NCBI GenBank assembly: GCA_034044135.1 | Contig: CP139021.1 | Location: 1,131,635-1,195,634 of the forward strand | Source of the DNA: Flammeovirgaceae bacterium SG7u.111 | GTDB taxonomy: Bacteria > Bacteroidota > Bacteroidia > Cytophagales > Flammeovirgaceae | DNA: 64,000 nucleotides | Direction: 5' to 3' | Part shown: positions 52,667 to 62,661 of the stretch, piece by piece | How the letters are laid out: the number at the start of each line of letters is the position of its first letter | Numbering within the stretch: the stretch's first letter is position 1 | The notes under the pieces: generated by a model | The model's input: the letters and a program-made list of their open reading frames with translations, nothing else | Told to the model about the DNA's origin: nothing | Database searches by the model: none | Made by a program: the position numbers and the translations under genes

Positions 52667-55600
52667 TTAATTGCTAAGATTAAGACCTGAAAACCATGTT
52701 TTCCAATTTAACAAACGTTTTGTATCTTGAACGGATTTTACTTTATTCCATTCGGGAGTGTTCTTATACATTATTTCAAACCTTCTGTGTTGTTCCTTTT
52801 TTATGTCATAAATAATTTCACCAACATAAAATGCTCCCCCTACTACCAATCCAGCGGGACCGGTTAGAGCGTATGTAGCGTAAAGACCTAAACCGTTGCC
52901 GACTAGTTTGTATGTTAAACGTTTGCCTGAAATTTCACCTTGTTTAAATTTATAAATATCTACACCAGCACCTATAACTGCGGTTGCGGGTCCTATTGCT
53001 TGTAATCCTTTTGATGTTAATTTTAAAGCTTTGTATGGCAATTTAGAATACGAATGAAATGCGGCAATTTTTACACCTGATTCATTGTAAATAGGAATAG
53101 TTTCCTTCCTCATTAAAAGCTTACCCGTTCCTATCAATTTTTCGTAAGAATTAGCTTCATCTAAAACACCATCTATTAGGTTGGTTTCAGACCAAGAAGC
53201 ATCTACAAAAGAATTAATTACACCAGTATACCACCCTGTTCCATTATTCGATGTGTTTTCACCCTTATTTTTATCCTTATCACCTGTATCATTGGAAGTC
53301 CATTTAAAACCATCTGGAAGCTGCCCGCCTTTTTCTATGAATTTTAGAATATCAGCTGCTTCTAACAGGCCTGTGGGATCGTTAAGTCGTATAGGGTTAT
53401 TAAAACCGTATCTATATGGCGTCCAGCTTGTTTCGGCTTCTGCCAAAGGGTCAACTTGATGCCATCTTCCCAATTGGTTATCATAGCTTCTAAATTCAGT
53501 CTCATACCAATTCAAACCAAAATTTTCCTCCTTTTCTACGCCTCCATTATACTGGAACTTATGATCTGGCATCCCTTGTCTTTCTATCCCCGCCATGTTC
53601 ATGCCGAAGGGGTAGTAGTGGTTCTCCTGTGCTATGATACCCTTTTTGTGGGTGATCTGCAAGTCGTCGAACCATACCTTTGCCGCACTCTCGTTGGCCA
53701 CATATACCTTTGCATAGCCGTCCTGTTCCACTGCCACCTCTTGCAAGGGGCTGAGCCTGTACCATCCGCCGTACATCCCGCTGACCCATCGTGTCTCCTT
53801 GCCCACCAGGCTGCCATCGCTGTTGTAGAGCTCCACGGTGATGTAGGCCGCCGGCTCGTTCGTGGTGGGGTTGTCGCCCAAGGCTCTTACCCCAAAGCTC
53901 AGGCCTATGGGTGCCGATTGGCCCTCCGGAACGAAGGAATTTCCCATTGAAGTCCCCGGGCTCATGGGTGACTGGGTAGCGGCCGCCCCCCCGTTGTCGC
54001 CCTCGCAGCTCACGAACACACTTGCGGCGATCTTGTCGCCCCTGCCCACCTCAAACTGTTTGAAAGGTCCCACAGGCAGTTGGTAGCCCAATGTATTTCT
54101 TACCAAAGCGGAGACCTGCCCATTTTTGGCCCGCTCCATGTCCTGGGTGACCTTGATGTTCTCGAAGCCCAGCTGCTCCTCCTCGTAGTCCTGCATGGCA
54201 AGCTCTGAGGTTGCCTCATATACGGCATCTGGGTCGCCTTTCCTCACGCTCATCCTCAGGTTGCCCAGGTGGTCCTTGTAGTGGTATTCGTACACAAAGT
54301 CGTCGAGGCCGTCGTGCTCCGTCTTCCAGAGCGCCCTTCCCTCGGCGGTGTGCACAAAGCGCAAGGTGTCCTCTTCGTAGTGGAAGCCGCCCAGGTAATC
54401 GGTTGTCTTTGCCAGCTTCCCACCCTCGTACACTTTTTTCTGGAGCTTGACCCCCGCCGCGTCGTAGCGGTATCGGATCGTATTGCCCGAGCCAAAGTCG
54501 ATCAGCTCCGGCAGGTTGAGGTGGTTGTAGTCGATATCGACGATCCCCTTGTTCTTGTCGGAGGTCAGGTTGCCGTTCTGGTCGTAGCCGTATTCCCCCG
54601 AGGTTGCCTTCTGGCCGTTCGCCTTCCCGTCCTTGAAGTCCGCCAACAGGGCGTCCCCCGCCAAGCCCTCGTCGTCCGTAACCGCCGTGAGCCTGTTGCT
54701 GATCCCGCCCGACTCGTATTCATAGCTGAGGTTGTCCACCCGTCCATAGGTATTTTGTGTGGGGTCGCTGCCCAGGTCGGTCAGCCCATAGCGCTGCAGC
54801 CCCTCGATGTTGCCGTTGGCGTCATAGCCGATGCCCACCACGTCGAAGTTCTCGTAGGCCCTGCCCGTTGCCGAGTAGTCCGCGCCGGTCAGCCTGTTCA
54901 GGTCGTCGTAGGCATAGCTGTACTGTCGTTGTACCCCGTCGAGGTCGGTCTTCCAGATCGCCCTGCCGATGTTGCCGTTGTATTGGGCTTTTTCGTCACC
55001 GGTGTTCTCGTACTGCAGCTCCATGGCGAAGAGCCGGTCTTCGTCCACCCCGTCTAGGTCGTTGATCTTGGTGAGCCACCCCCGGATGTTGTATCGGTAG
55101 TCTATGGCCTGTAGCGACTGCGCCCCGTCCTTGGCAAACGCCTTTTCCTCCAGCTGCCCGAGGGCGTTGTAGGTGTTCGACGCCAGTACCTCTGCCCCTG
55201 TTTCCGTCTGTAGGTCGAATGCTTGTTTTACTTCTAGCAGCCTATCGGCATGGTCGTAATAGAACCAGTTCTTCACCACCGTTTCCTTTTTGTCGGCCTT
55301 GGGGTTGGAGTGCCTCGTATGGGTATGGGTCACCTTTCCCACAAAATCGTATTGGTTGGTCACGATGTCCGTCCCCCCGTTGTGGTTCTTTCCTTGGGTC
55401 TGCACCACCCTCCCTTTTTGGTCGTAGAAGGTCACGGTCTTTAAAAAGCCGTTGTCCCCGTCGCCCAGCTGCCTCACCTTGGTGGCGGTCAGCAGCCCCT
55501 TCACGTCGTAGGTCACCGCCTGTTCCGGCATGAAGCTGGCCTCGCCAACGTCCGCATACGTTTCGTCCGCCGTGCCGTCGTTGTCCAGGTCGTAGTCGTC

Positions 55601-56944
55601 GTAGTAGCTGGCGGTGAGCACGTAGAGGTCGGCCGCGGCGGGGAAGTCCCCTGCTTGTACGGCATAGCCGTGCTGCCTGTCGCCCGTGTTCACCGAAGAC
55701 GAGATGTCCGCCACGAACGCCTGCGCCGCGCCGTCCACCTTGAAGCCCGGCAGCAGGGCGATGCTGTTGGATGCCCGGTAGGTATGGTGCCCCTCGTGCC
55801 ACTCGCTGACGATGTCCTTCCCTTCCAGCAGCCCCTCGTCCGATTCTACCGTCCCCACTGCGTAGTTGGAAGGGTCTACCGCTTTCATGGACGCGTACAC
55901 GTCCACGCCGGGGCTTTCTGTATAGATTCCCGTGAGCACGGGGCGGCTGAACCTGTCGTACTTGGTGAAGAGCCATTCGTTCCTTGTACGCTGCTTGACA
56001 TCTTGGACAAGCACCAGCCTGTCCAGCTTGTCGTACACCATGTACGTCTCCCCGCCCGTGCCGGGCACCCGCTTGGCGACCATCCGGTTGCGGGCATCGT
56101 AGGTATATTTGAAGCAGAGGTTCGCCAAGATGGTGGCGAAGCTGGCGTGGCCGCTGTAGGAGCTTCCCATTTTTTCGATAGCTTTGGGGGGCAGCACGTA
56201 GCGCAGGTTGCCATAATCGTCGTAGACATAGTAGGTCTTCAGGAAGCCGTTTCCATCCTGTACCTCTTTCAGGACTACCTTGCCCTGTTTGTCGGTGTAT
56301 TCCCGAGATATATGCCCCTCCTCGTCGGTCATTTCTGTGACGTACAGCTCGCCGTCTCCGTAGGTATCGCTTGTGGAGGGCGTGGCGCCGGCGGCCGTGC
56401 CTACCGTCCAGATCCTGATGCCGTCCGTCTTGAGGTTGGTCTTTTGCAGGTAGCTTACCTTTTTGTCGTTGTCGTGCCAGTTCTTGCCCGGCCCGGTCTC
56501 GTCCAGCACCCGGTTGAGCGGCGAGGCCTCGAAGCTCCGTGTGGTGAAGGCAGAAGTCCCCTCTCCTGTGAACAGGCCTCCATAAAAAGCCTGCTGTGCC
56601 GATACTGCGCCCGTTTTGAAGCTACCGTCGCTGCCTGTGCCCGAAACATAGGGCAGGTAGGAGTTTGCCTCCCTCCCGAACTGGTCGTATACGATGGGGA
56701 TGACAATATCCAGGCCTTCGGGAGACCCTTTTTTTACCACGTTCTGGATAGGCCTGCCCAGCCCGTCCAGGTATTGGGTGCTGGTCTGTACCTGATCCTT
56801 CGATAGCCCGTTCGGGTCACTAGACAGGTTTACTTTCTTATAGACGTGTGTGCGTACGTAGTTCTTGTCCGTTTGGGCCTGTGCGTCCCGGGCCGCCAGC
56901 CAGCCGAGGACCAGCAAGAATAGGCTATATATCTTTAGTCTCAT
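52667..56944 (-). CDS. RHS/DUF6443 protein B with variable C-terminal tip, module 2
   Basis: A 1425-residue secreted protein. Signal peptide ends RDAQAQ; DUF6443 follows at once ([30 protein letters not shown]), then YD repeats and the RHS-associated core near 1112 ([43 protein letters not shown]). It lacks the LRR and CARDB domains of B1, but from DUF6443 to the core the two proteins are closely alike. The tip (about 1187-1425) is unrelated to that of B1; it has Gly/Ala-rich hydrophobic stretches (AIGPATAVIGAGVDI, YALTGPAGLVVGGAFYVG) that could insert into membranes. DNA of the tip is AT-richer than the core. Starts 32 bases after gene A2. Confidence 0.93.
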   Translation of the reverse strand: MRLKIYSLFLLVLGWLAARDAQAQTDKNYVRTHVYKKVNLSSDPNGLSKDQVQTSTQYLDGLGRPIQNVVKKGSPEGLDIVIPIVYDQFGREANSYLPYVSGTGSDGSFKTGAVSAQQAFYGGLFTGEGTSAFTTRSFEASPLNRVLDETGPGKNWHDNDKKVSYLQKTNLKTDGIRIWTVGTAAGATPSTSDTYGDGELYVTEMTDEEGHISREYTDKQGKVVLKEVQDGNGFLKTYYVYDDYGNLRYVLPPKAIEKMGSSYSGHASFATILANLCFKYTYDARNRMVAKRVPGTGGETYMVYDKLDRLVLVQDVKQRTRNEWLFTKYDRFSRPVLTGIYTESPGVDVYASMKAVDPSNYAVGTVESDEGLLEGKDIVSEWHEGHHTYRASNSIALLPGFKVDGAAQAFVADISSSVNTGDRQHGYAVQAGDFPAAADLYVLTASYYDDYDLDNDGTADETYADVGEASFMPEQAVTYDVKGLLTATKVRQLGDGDNGFLKTVTFYDQKGRVVQTQGKNHNGGTDIVTNQYDFVGKVTHTHTRHSNPKADKKETVVKNWFYYDHADRLLEVKQAFDLQTETGAEVLASNTYNALGQLEEKAFAKDGAQSLQAIDYRYNIRGWLTKINDLDGVDEDRLFAMELQYENTGDEKAQYNGNIGRAIWKTDLDGVQRQYSYAYDDLNRLTGADYSATGRAYENFDVVGIGYDANGNIEGLQRYGLTDLGSDPTQNTYGRVDNLSYEYESGGISNRLTAVTDDEGLAGDALLADFKDGKANGQKATSGEYGYDQNGNLTSDKNKGIVDIDYNHLNLPELIDFGSGNTIRYRYDAAGVKLQKKVYEGGKLAKTTDYLGGFHYEEDTLRFVHTAEGRALWKTEHDGLDDFVYEYHYKDHLGNLRMSVRKGDPDAVYEATSELAMQDYEEEQLGFENIKVTQDMERAKNGQVSALVRNTLGYQLPVGPFKQFEVGRGDKIAASVFVSCEGDNGGAAATQSPMSPGTSMGNSFVPEGQSAPIGLSFGVRALGDNPTTNEPAAYITVELYNSDGSLVGKETRWVSGMYGGWYRLSPLQEVAVEQDGYAKVYVANESAAKVWFDDLQITHKKGIIAQENHYYPFGMNMAGIERQGMPDHKFQYNGGVEKEENFGLNWYETEFRSYDNQLGRWHQVDPLAEAETSWTPYRYGFNNPIRLNDPTGLLEAADILKFIEKGGQLPDGFKWTSNDTGDKDKNKGENTSNNGTGWYTGVINSFVDASWSETNLIDGVLDEANSYEKLIGTGKLLMRKETIPIYNESGVKIAAFHSYSKLPYKALKLTSKGLQAIGPATAVIGAGVDIYKFKQGEISGKRLTYKLVGNGLGLYATYALTGPAGLVVGGAFYVGEIIYDIKKEQHRRFEIMYKNTPEWNKVKSVQDTKRLLNWKTWFSGLNLSN

Positions 56945-56976
56945 GGTCTTTTGTTTTGTAGCTTGGTCTAAAAAAA

Positions 56977-59900
56977 TTATTGGCCGTCCGTTGAGTAGTG
57001 GTATTCGTTGGACTGCAGGATATTGCCCTCGTGGTCTTCCACGTATTCCAGCCTCCCGAACTCGTCGTAGTGGTAGTAGGTTGTTATTCCGTTTTGGTCT
57101 GTTTGGGAGGTCATGCCCACCAAAGGTTTATAGACAAAGGTGCTTATCTGTATGTCCTTGCCGATAGATGAAGAGCTGTAGAGGTTGTTCCTTAGCTGGG
57201 CTATCTTGGCTTCTATGTCGGTTTGGAGGGTAGCGCTGCCCAGGGCTGTGATAAAAGCCTCGCCCAATATGCCTTTTATTGTGGCTATGTCGGTGCCGGT
57301 TATCTTTGCTACGGGATATGAATTGTTATAGCTCCAGAGGTAGCTTGTGAGGATGTCCCCTGACCGGTTGGTCTGGACCACGTTTCCAACCTCGTCATAT
57401 ACCATGTTCACCTCTGTGGGTTCCGCCGCCAGGCTGGGATAGGACTTTATTAGTATGGGGACTATAGGTCCTTCGGTCTCCTCGGATGTAGATGCATCAT
57501 CAAAAGGTGCGGCATACGTGGTCTCAGATTTTGACAGGGCTGTCTCGATACTTCCCTTTTTCTGTTTCACCATTTGTCGGAGTACTTGGCTGTGCATGTG
57601 GTTTGCCCTGAGCTTGTCACTGCCGAACTCCGTTCCTTCAAAATCGGCGGCGTATTCCATGGTGGTGACTATTTCTACCCCTTTACTATTATTGACGGTC
57701 GTTTTGGTCAGCTGAAGGTGGTTGGGGTTTCCATAGAAATAACGGGTGACGTTTTTGACAGAATCCGTCGAATTGTTTTCTTGGAAATAGATGGTTTCTT
57801 CGCTCTGCTCCAATGAGGAACGGGTAGAGTACAAGCCATATGTATAAAAAATACCGCCTCTCGAATAGTTAGTGCCGCCATGCCTAACTTCATCCGTAGA
57901 CTTATGTCCAAATGATCTTAAATTTTTTGTTTCCAAATATTTTTTGTTCACTCGCTTCTGGAGGGTAAAGCCCTCCCCTTCTTTTTTGTAATATTCAATC
58001 TTAATGGGGTTTCCTCTGAATGCAGACAAGTTGGCACTTGGGATTGATTCTGCATAAAGGATAGACTCATCTTTTACAAAATCAAATTTATATAATATCA
58101 GACCGTTCCCATTCAGTTCTTCCTGCACAGTTTTGTAGCCCACAAAAGATCCCGAACTGGAGACCAGCCTTCCGACCGGAGAGGGCGAGATAATAAAATA
58201 GGAATCGGTACAACCGCCACCATATGTTGTCTCTAAAGTCTTAGTGTAAAAAGGAGGGTAAGTGGAGAATGTACTTCCTGAGGACGTATCCGACCCTACC
58301 CCAGTGGTGTAAGAATAGGTTTTGACAATATTATTATCGGTATTTACCCCGTCACCGATGGTCAATTTTTTTATCCTCAACCCTCCTCCATAACGGGTAG
58401 TGGCACTGCTCTCCTTAAGTTTTTCCCATGTAATACCTACAAAAAAATCATAAAAATCATTATTGTCGATACCAAATTCCGCTACTAAAGTATATTCGCC
58501 GTTTTCAAGTAAGATCGAGGAGGTTGCACTATTAATGTAGGTATATTCATAATCTTGCCCCGCCCCAGGCTCCAGCTGCCTTCTGATGTAGACCGTGGCA
58601 CACTCCTGTTGTTCGTTCACCAAGGGGCAACCATCGCCAAAATTTGCCAAAGTGAAAGAGGCATACCCCCCCCGTTCGGGTTATTTGCATTCAAATATGG
58701 GTCAGAGGGGTTGTTAATTGTAAATGAGGTTTCGTAAACTCTGGGATAAGGACCGTTCTCTTCCTCGTCCCACATCGATGGAGGGATTTCGTTTGCCAAA
58801 TAAACAGATTCATTGTCATATGCTAAAAAAGTATTTTCGTCATTTGTCCTATGGTTTTCATATTCGAATTCCGTAAATCCACCAGTAGGGTAATTAATCT
58901 TTTTCAAAATGGCAAATTGGGACTTTGAAGGATCCACGTTTCTGTTTGCCCCATTAGCGGCACGAAAAGGTTTTCCATCAATAATAAAAGTTAAGTTAGG
59001 TATCGATTTTTGGTTGTAGTCTTTCCCGTTATAATATCCCCAGTAATCCTCTGCAAAACTTAGCCTACAAGGGATGGGTATGGTCTCATTATATTCAAAT
59101 GAATGGGTGACCCACTGGGATATTGACTCACCATCATGTATCTTTTCCAATAGCATTCGCTTTGTTTCCGCAGGAAAAGCCGTGGTAGGACATGATGAAG
59201 ATGTTACATATTTTTTTTCGAATGAAATCTTTTTTATTACCTCCCCGTCATTGTCCAATACCTCTATGCTTTCTAAGGCATATCCCCCGATCAAATCTTC
59301 CCGCTGTGTATCGTCGTCGACATTAAACTTGACCTTTCCGTTTGAAAAAATAATTTCTTCCAACCTGAGCGCTTGCTTTGTTGCTATAGGCCATAAAGGA
59401 TTTGATAGACCTCTAAGTTCATCGATTTCGCTTGGCTTTACTCCATCACAATTAGAATGTATAAGATGATAGACTTCGTTAAACACCCCTTTGTCCCTGT
59501 TGGTTTGGTTTTCGGAGGCGTATGTGAACTCTATTTGGTCGGTCTTACTTGCGTTGACAATTTTGCTTGCATACCAAGTCGTGGCTATTCCGGAACCAGT
59601 CCAAGAACTACTTTCTACTTGATCAAAAATGTATGTCGTCCCATCGTCTGAAACGATCTTAAATTTCCCTTGGTTGGTATCGTCAAAGGTTATGATAATA
59701 TTTTCATGAGGGTTAGTGTAAAACTCCTCTTCCGTTTGGTCGTAGAAAAATTCCCCACTTTTCCCATCTGGCAGCGAATACATAAAAATATCGGGATCAC
59801 CGTCGGCCTGTCCCTCATACACTTTTTTCTGAAAATCAAGAAGATCGGTTTCATCTGGGTCTTCTAAAAGTGCCTCTAAACCTGGATCATTAAAATATCC

Positions 59901-60239
59901 ATACCCACCTTCATCGGGGAGTCCTCTCATCACCCTTGTAATAGAAGGTTGTGGACTTAAAGACCATCCCAAACCAACCCATGAAGCAATATCGCCCACT
60001 TTATTTCCACCCGCATGGTAGCTCAGACTGATAGGCAGGGTGAGGGTTTTCGATTGTACCGTATAAATTGGTATTTGGATATTGGGTACTCCAGTGAAAT
60101 GACCGACAGGGGTTTCGATGTATCTTAGAATACTTGCGGCATTGGGTGTTGGGGGAACCACATCTTGTAGCTCACCTTGTCCACGAACATCAAATAAAAG
60201 TGTAAGCAATAGGTAAAATAGAATTGGTAACCTTCTCAT
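56977..60239 (-). pseudogene. RHS-type protein A, module 2, frameshifted at a G8 run
   Basis: Two overlapping frames together make one A-type protein of about 1090 residues, like A1. The 5' part (start MRRLPILFYLL at 60239, signal peptide ending VRGQG) reads PTPNAASILRYIETPVGHF and SYHAGGNKVGDIASWVG as in A1; the 3' part ends with YD repeats (TTYYHYDEFGRLEYVEDHEG). They are separated by a run of eight G on the minus strand (58666-58673). A ninth G would join NPNGGG to YASFTLANFGDG. So this is a frameshift mutation, a sequencing error, or a phase-variable switch. A frame extension upstream to 60401 has no signal-like start and is ignored. Confidence 0.85.
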
Positions 60240-60507
60240 GTTTATTATTGATTTTGTAAGTCTATATATTTTAAATTTCCGACCTAAGAAGCTACCGCAT
60301 TCACCTTGGTCTTCTTGGTATGGTAGCCCGACGGGATTGATATTTCTATATCCCCTCTCTAAAGGTTGTAAGGCAGGATATTGCGAATGTCTTACAGACA
60401 CCGCCTCTGGCGATGTGTAGCTGCGCTTTTTTGCTTATATCGTTTTCCGTATCATATCTCAAAAGGTGGTTGTTTCGTTATCGCTTTGAATGTTCTTGTA
60501 TGTTTTT
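60240..60507. other. Leader of gene A2
   Basis: These 268 bases separate the barrel gene from A2 in module 2; the matching gap in module 1 is only 98 bases. No gene is visible. An internal promoter for A2-B2 could lie here, but I see no motif I can defend. Confidence 0.4.
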
Positions 60508-62622
60508 CTAAATCTTAAGTCCCATTTTTATGTCCCATTTTTTCCTATGGAGGGGTGTTGGACCATCCCATCCTAGGTTCCTCAGGGCGGTGATCACGAT
60601 GGCCGCCTTGTCGCCGATGGGGAAGTTGAGCCCGCCGCCGAGCAGTAACGCCATGTGCCATTGCCTGTCCACGGGTTTTCCGTTTGCGTCCAGCCCCGAA
60701 TTGAGCGCCTCCCCCTCGAGGTGGAGGTGGGGCAGCGCGTACTTGGGCAATACCCTCGTGAATGCCCTTGCCCCGTATATGGCCTCGTCCCTTCCCGAGC
60801 TGTTGTCCTTGGCATAGCGGAAGACCGGACCTGTCGCCGCGTTCCACCATTTTTTTATGTTGTAAGAGAAGGCCGGTGAGAGGTCAACTTGCATAAGTTC
60901 CCCGAGAGAGAGTCCGAGGTTTCCCTCCAGATCGTATAGGTCGAACCCATCTTTGACCGGTATTGGAGCTCTCGTCCCCGGTATCGGTTTGTCCTCGAAG
61001 GGCAGTTTTTTGCCCAGCCCCATCCGGAATACCCAAGGGTTTCCATGTGTCTTTGTCGGCCCGCTGTAGGTCAAGTCCCTGAGCACCGTCAGGCTGATGT
61101 TCCCCACAAGGGGCAGCTTGGCGGAATATCCCGCACCGAACAAAACAGATGAGAGGAGCTTCCTTTTTTCGAGGGAGTCGAGCGCCCCGATGCCCTCGTA
61201 TTCCAATTGTACATAAGGTGCTTTTTTCTTGGGCTGGAAGCGTGCGTATACCCTGCCTCCGTAGTCCAGTTTAGAGAAGTCCCACTCTTTTTCGAACATA
61301 TCTTGGCTCATTTGTACGCTTGGCCCTATGCCCAAGGTGAACATACTGTCAAGCTTGATATTGAAGATCGGGGAGATATCTACCCTTGCCGGGTCGCCGG
61401 GGATAATGCTGAAATTTCCCTCCAGCCCCAGTTTTTTGAGGATCGGGGCGACCATCATCATCCCCGGGGTGAAAGGCTTTTCCTTCATCCCATCGATCCA
61501 GCCCTCTTGTCCTCCCGGGTTTCCAAGACTTGCTTCGATGCCCATCCTAAATACCCATGGGCTTTCGCCTGGTGCCGTACCCATATCCCTGAGGACGGAG
61601 GCGTTTAGCGAGGTGAGTTCCCCGATAGAGAATTTATACCCCCCGCCCAGCAGCCAAGTATGGCCAAAGCTCCTGCTTCCGAGGCTGTCGGTGCTTGACA
61701 TGCCTTCCAGTTCTATTTGGCCATAGGGCAGCCAGCTTATTGGCGATAGCCTGCCGAATATCCTGTATCCGTAGTTTATTTCCTCTTTTTCTTTTTGTGG
61801 TTCACCAACTTTTCCTTTGGTGGCCAGGTAAGAAAAGTTTGCCCCGATCCCGATGCTGGAGAACTGGTTAGGCTCGTAGGCTACCATGGGGGACAGTTTC
61901 ATCGAACTGTTTTCCTTGTCCGGGCTGAGGGAAAAGTCCCCACCGAAAGAGATTCTTTCTCTAGGTGTCCTTGTGTCCTTTGCCGTGTCCATTTTCTGGA
62001 AGCTGGGCTTTAGGGAAGGCAAAAAGGAAGAGAAAGGTTTACCCCCTCCTTGTTTCCTGCCCAGCCCCCCGGCAAGGGAGATACCGAAGTTCCAGTCGCC
62101 GGAGGTTATATTGTTTGTTTCTTTATCAGAAAAGAAATCCCTCGAGAGTAATAGCCTGAACTGCTTTCCTTTTTGCATCTCCATGGAATATCCGATACCT
62201 ACGGTAGCTGAATGCCCCCATTCTTTTTTGCCCAGGCTGTCGGGCTGTAGAGATGCCTTGTACCCGACTTGCAGCCATGGCAGGTTTTTGTGGAACAAGA
62301 GGTCGCCATAGAGCCTGCCGCCGATGTCCCAAGTGGAGGGTGCCTCATTGTCTCCCTGCTTGTAGCCGGCCAAGATGCCGGTGCCAAGCCTGACCGCCTT
62401 GTTTGGCGAGTATTCCAGCGATGGCGATAGGATAAGGGAGGAAGGTGTCGAGCTAGAGAACCCGAACCCGCCGTTCCAGCCCCATCTTGAGGTTAGGGTA
62501 TCAGCAGGTTGTTTTTTTTCTAGCTCTGCTTGTTCGTCCTGTGCTTGTGCCAGTATAGGGCCGAGGCCGCTAAGAAATGCCAATAAGATCGAAATCAGGT
62601 ATTTGTTACTTTTCGTTATCAA
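60508..62622 (-). CDS. Predicted outer-membrane barrel with four internal repeats, module 2
   Basis: A 704-residue paralogue of the barrel at 36264, with signal peptide ending ILAQAQ. The two proteins align over their whole length with only scattered substitutions and small indels (for example QPDSLGKK, FRLLLSRDFFSDKE, FGGDFSLSPDKENSS, AFTRVLPKYALPH are shared). The same four-repeat pattern is seen, ending KKWDIKMGLKI. It follows the tail-fibre-like gene by 39 bases and precedes A2, the same place its paralogue holds in module 1. The strict repetition argues that the barrel works with the RHS proteins. Confidence 0.85.
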   Translation of the reverse strand: MITKSNKYLISILLAFLSGLGPILAQAQDEQAELEKKQPADTLTSRWGWNGGFGFSSSTPSSLILSPSLEYSPNKAVRLGTGILAGYKQGDNEAPSTWDIGGRLYGDLLFHKNLPWLQVGYKASLQPDSLGKKEWGHSATVGIGYSMEMQKGKQFRLLLSRDFFSDKETNNITSGDWNFGISLAGGLGRKQGGGKPFSSFLPSLKPSFQKMDTAKDTRTPRERISFGGDFSLSPDKENSSMKLSPMVAYEPNQFSSIGIGANFSYLATKGKVGEPQKEKEEINYGYRIFGRLSPISWLPYGQIELEGMSSTDSLGSRSFGHTWLLGGGYKFSIGELTSLNASVLRDMGTAPGESPWVFRMGIEASLGNPGGQEGWIDGMKEKPFTPGMMMVAPILKKLGLEGNFSIIPGDPARVDISPIFNIKLDSMFTLGIGPSVQMSQDMFEKEWDFSKLDYGGRVYARFQPKKKAPYVQLEYEGIGALDSLEKRKLLSSVLFGAGYSAKLPLVGNISLTVLRDLTYSGPTKTHGNPWVFRMGLGKKLPFEDKPIPGTRAPIPVKDGFDLYDLEGNLGLSLGELMQVDLSPAFSYNIKKWWNAATGPVFRYAKDNSSGRDEAIYGARAFTRVLPKYALPHLHLEGEALNSGLDANGKPVDRQWHMALLLGGGLNFPIGDKAAIVITALRNLGWDGPTPLHRKKWDIKMGLKI

Positions 62623-62661
62623 AGCTGGTTCTTGTGGGGCGGCTTTCCCGCTTGTTGGACC

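Noticed and set aside
55655-56806. Plus-strand frame of 383 codons inside module 2
   Set aside because: Antisense of protein B2; long open frames are expected in this G+C-rich DNA.
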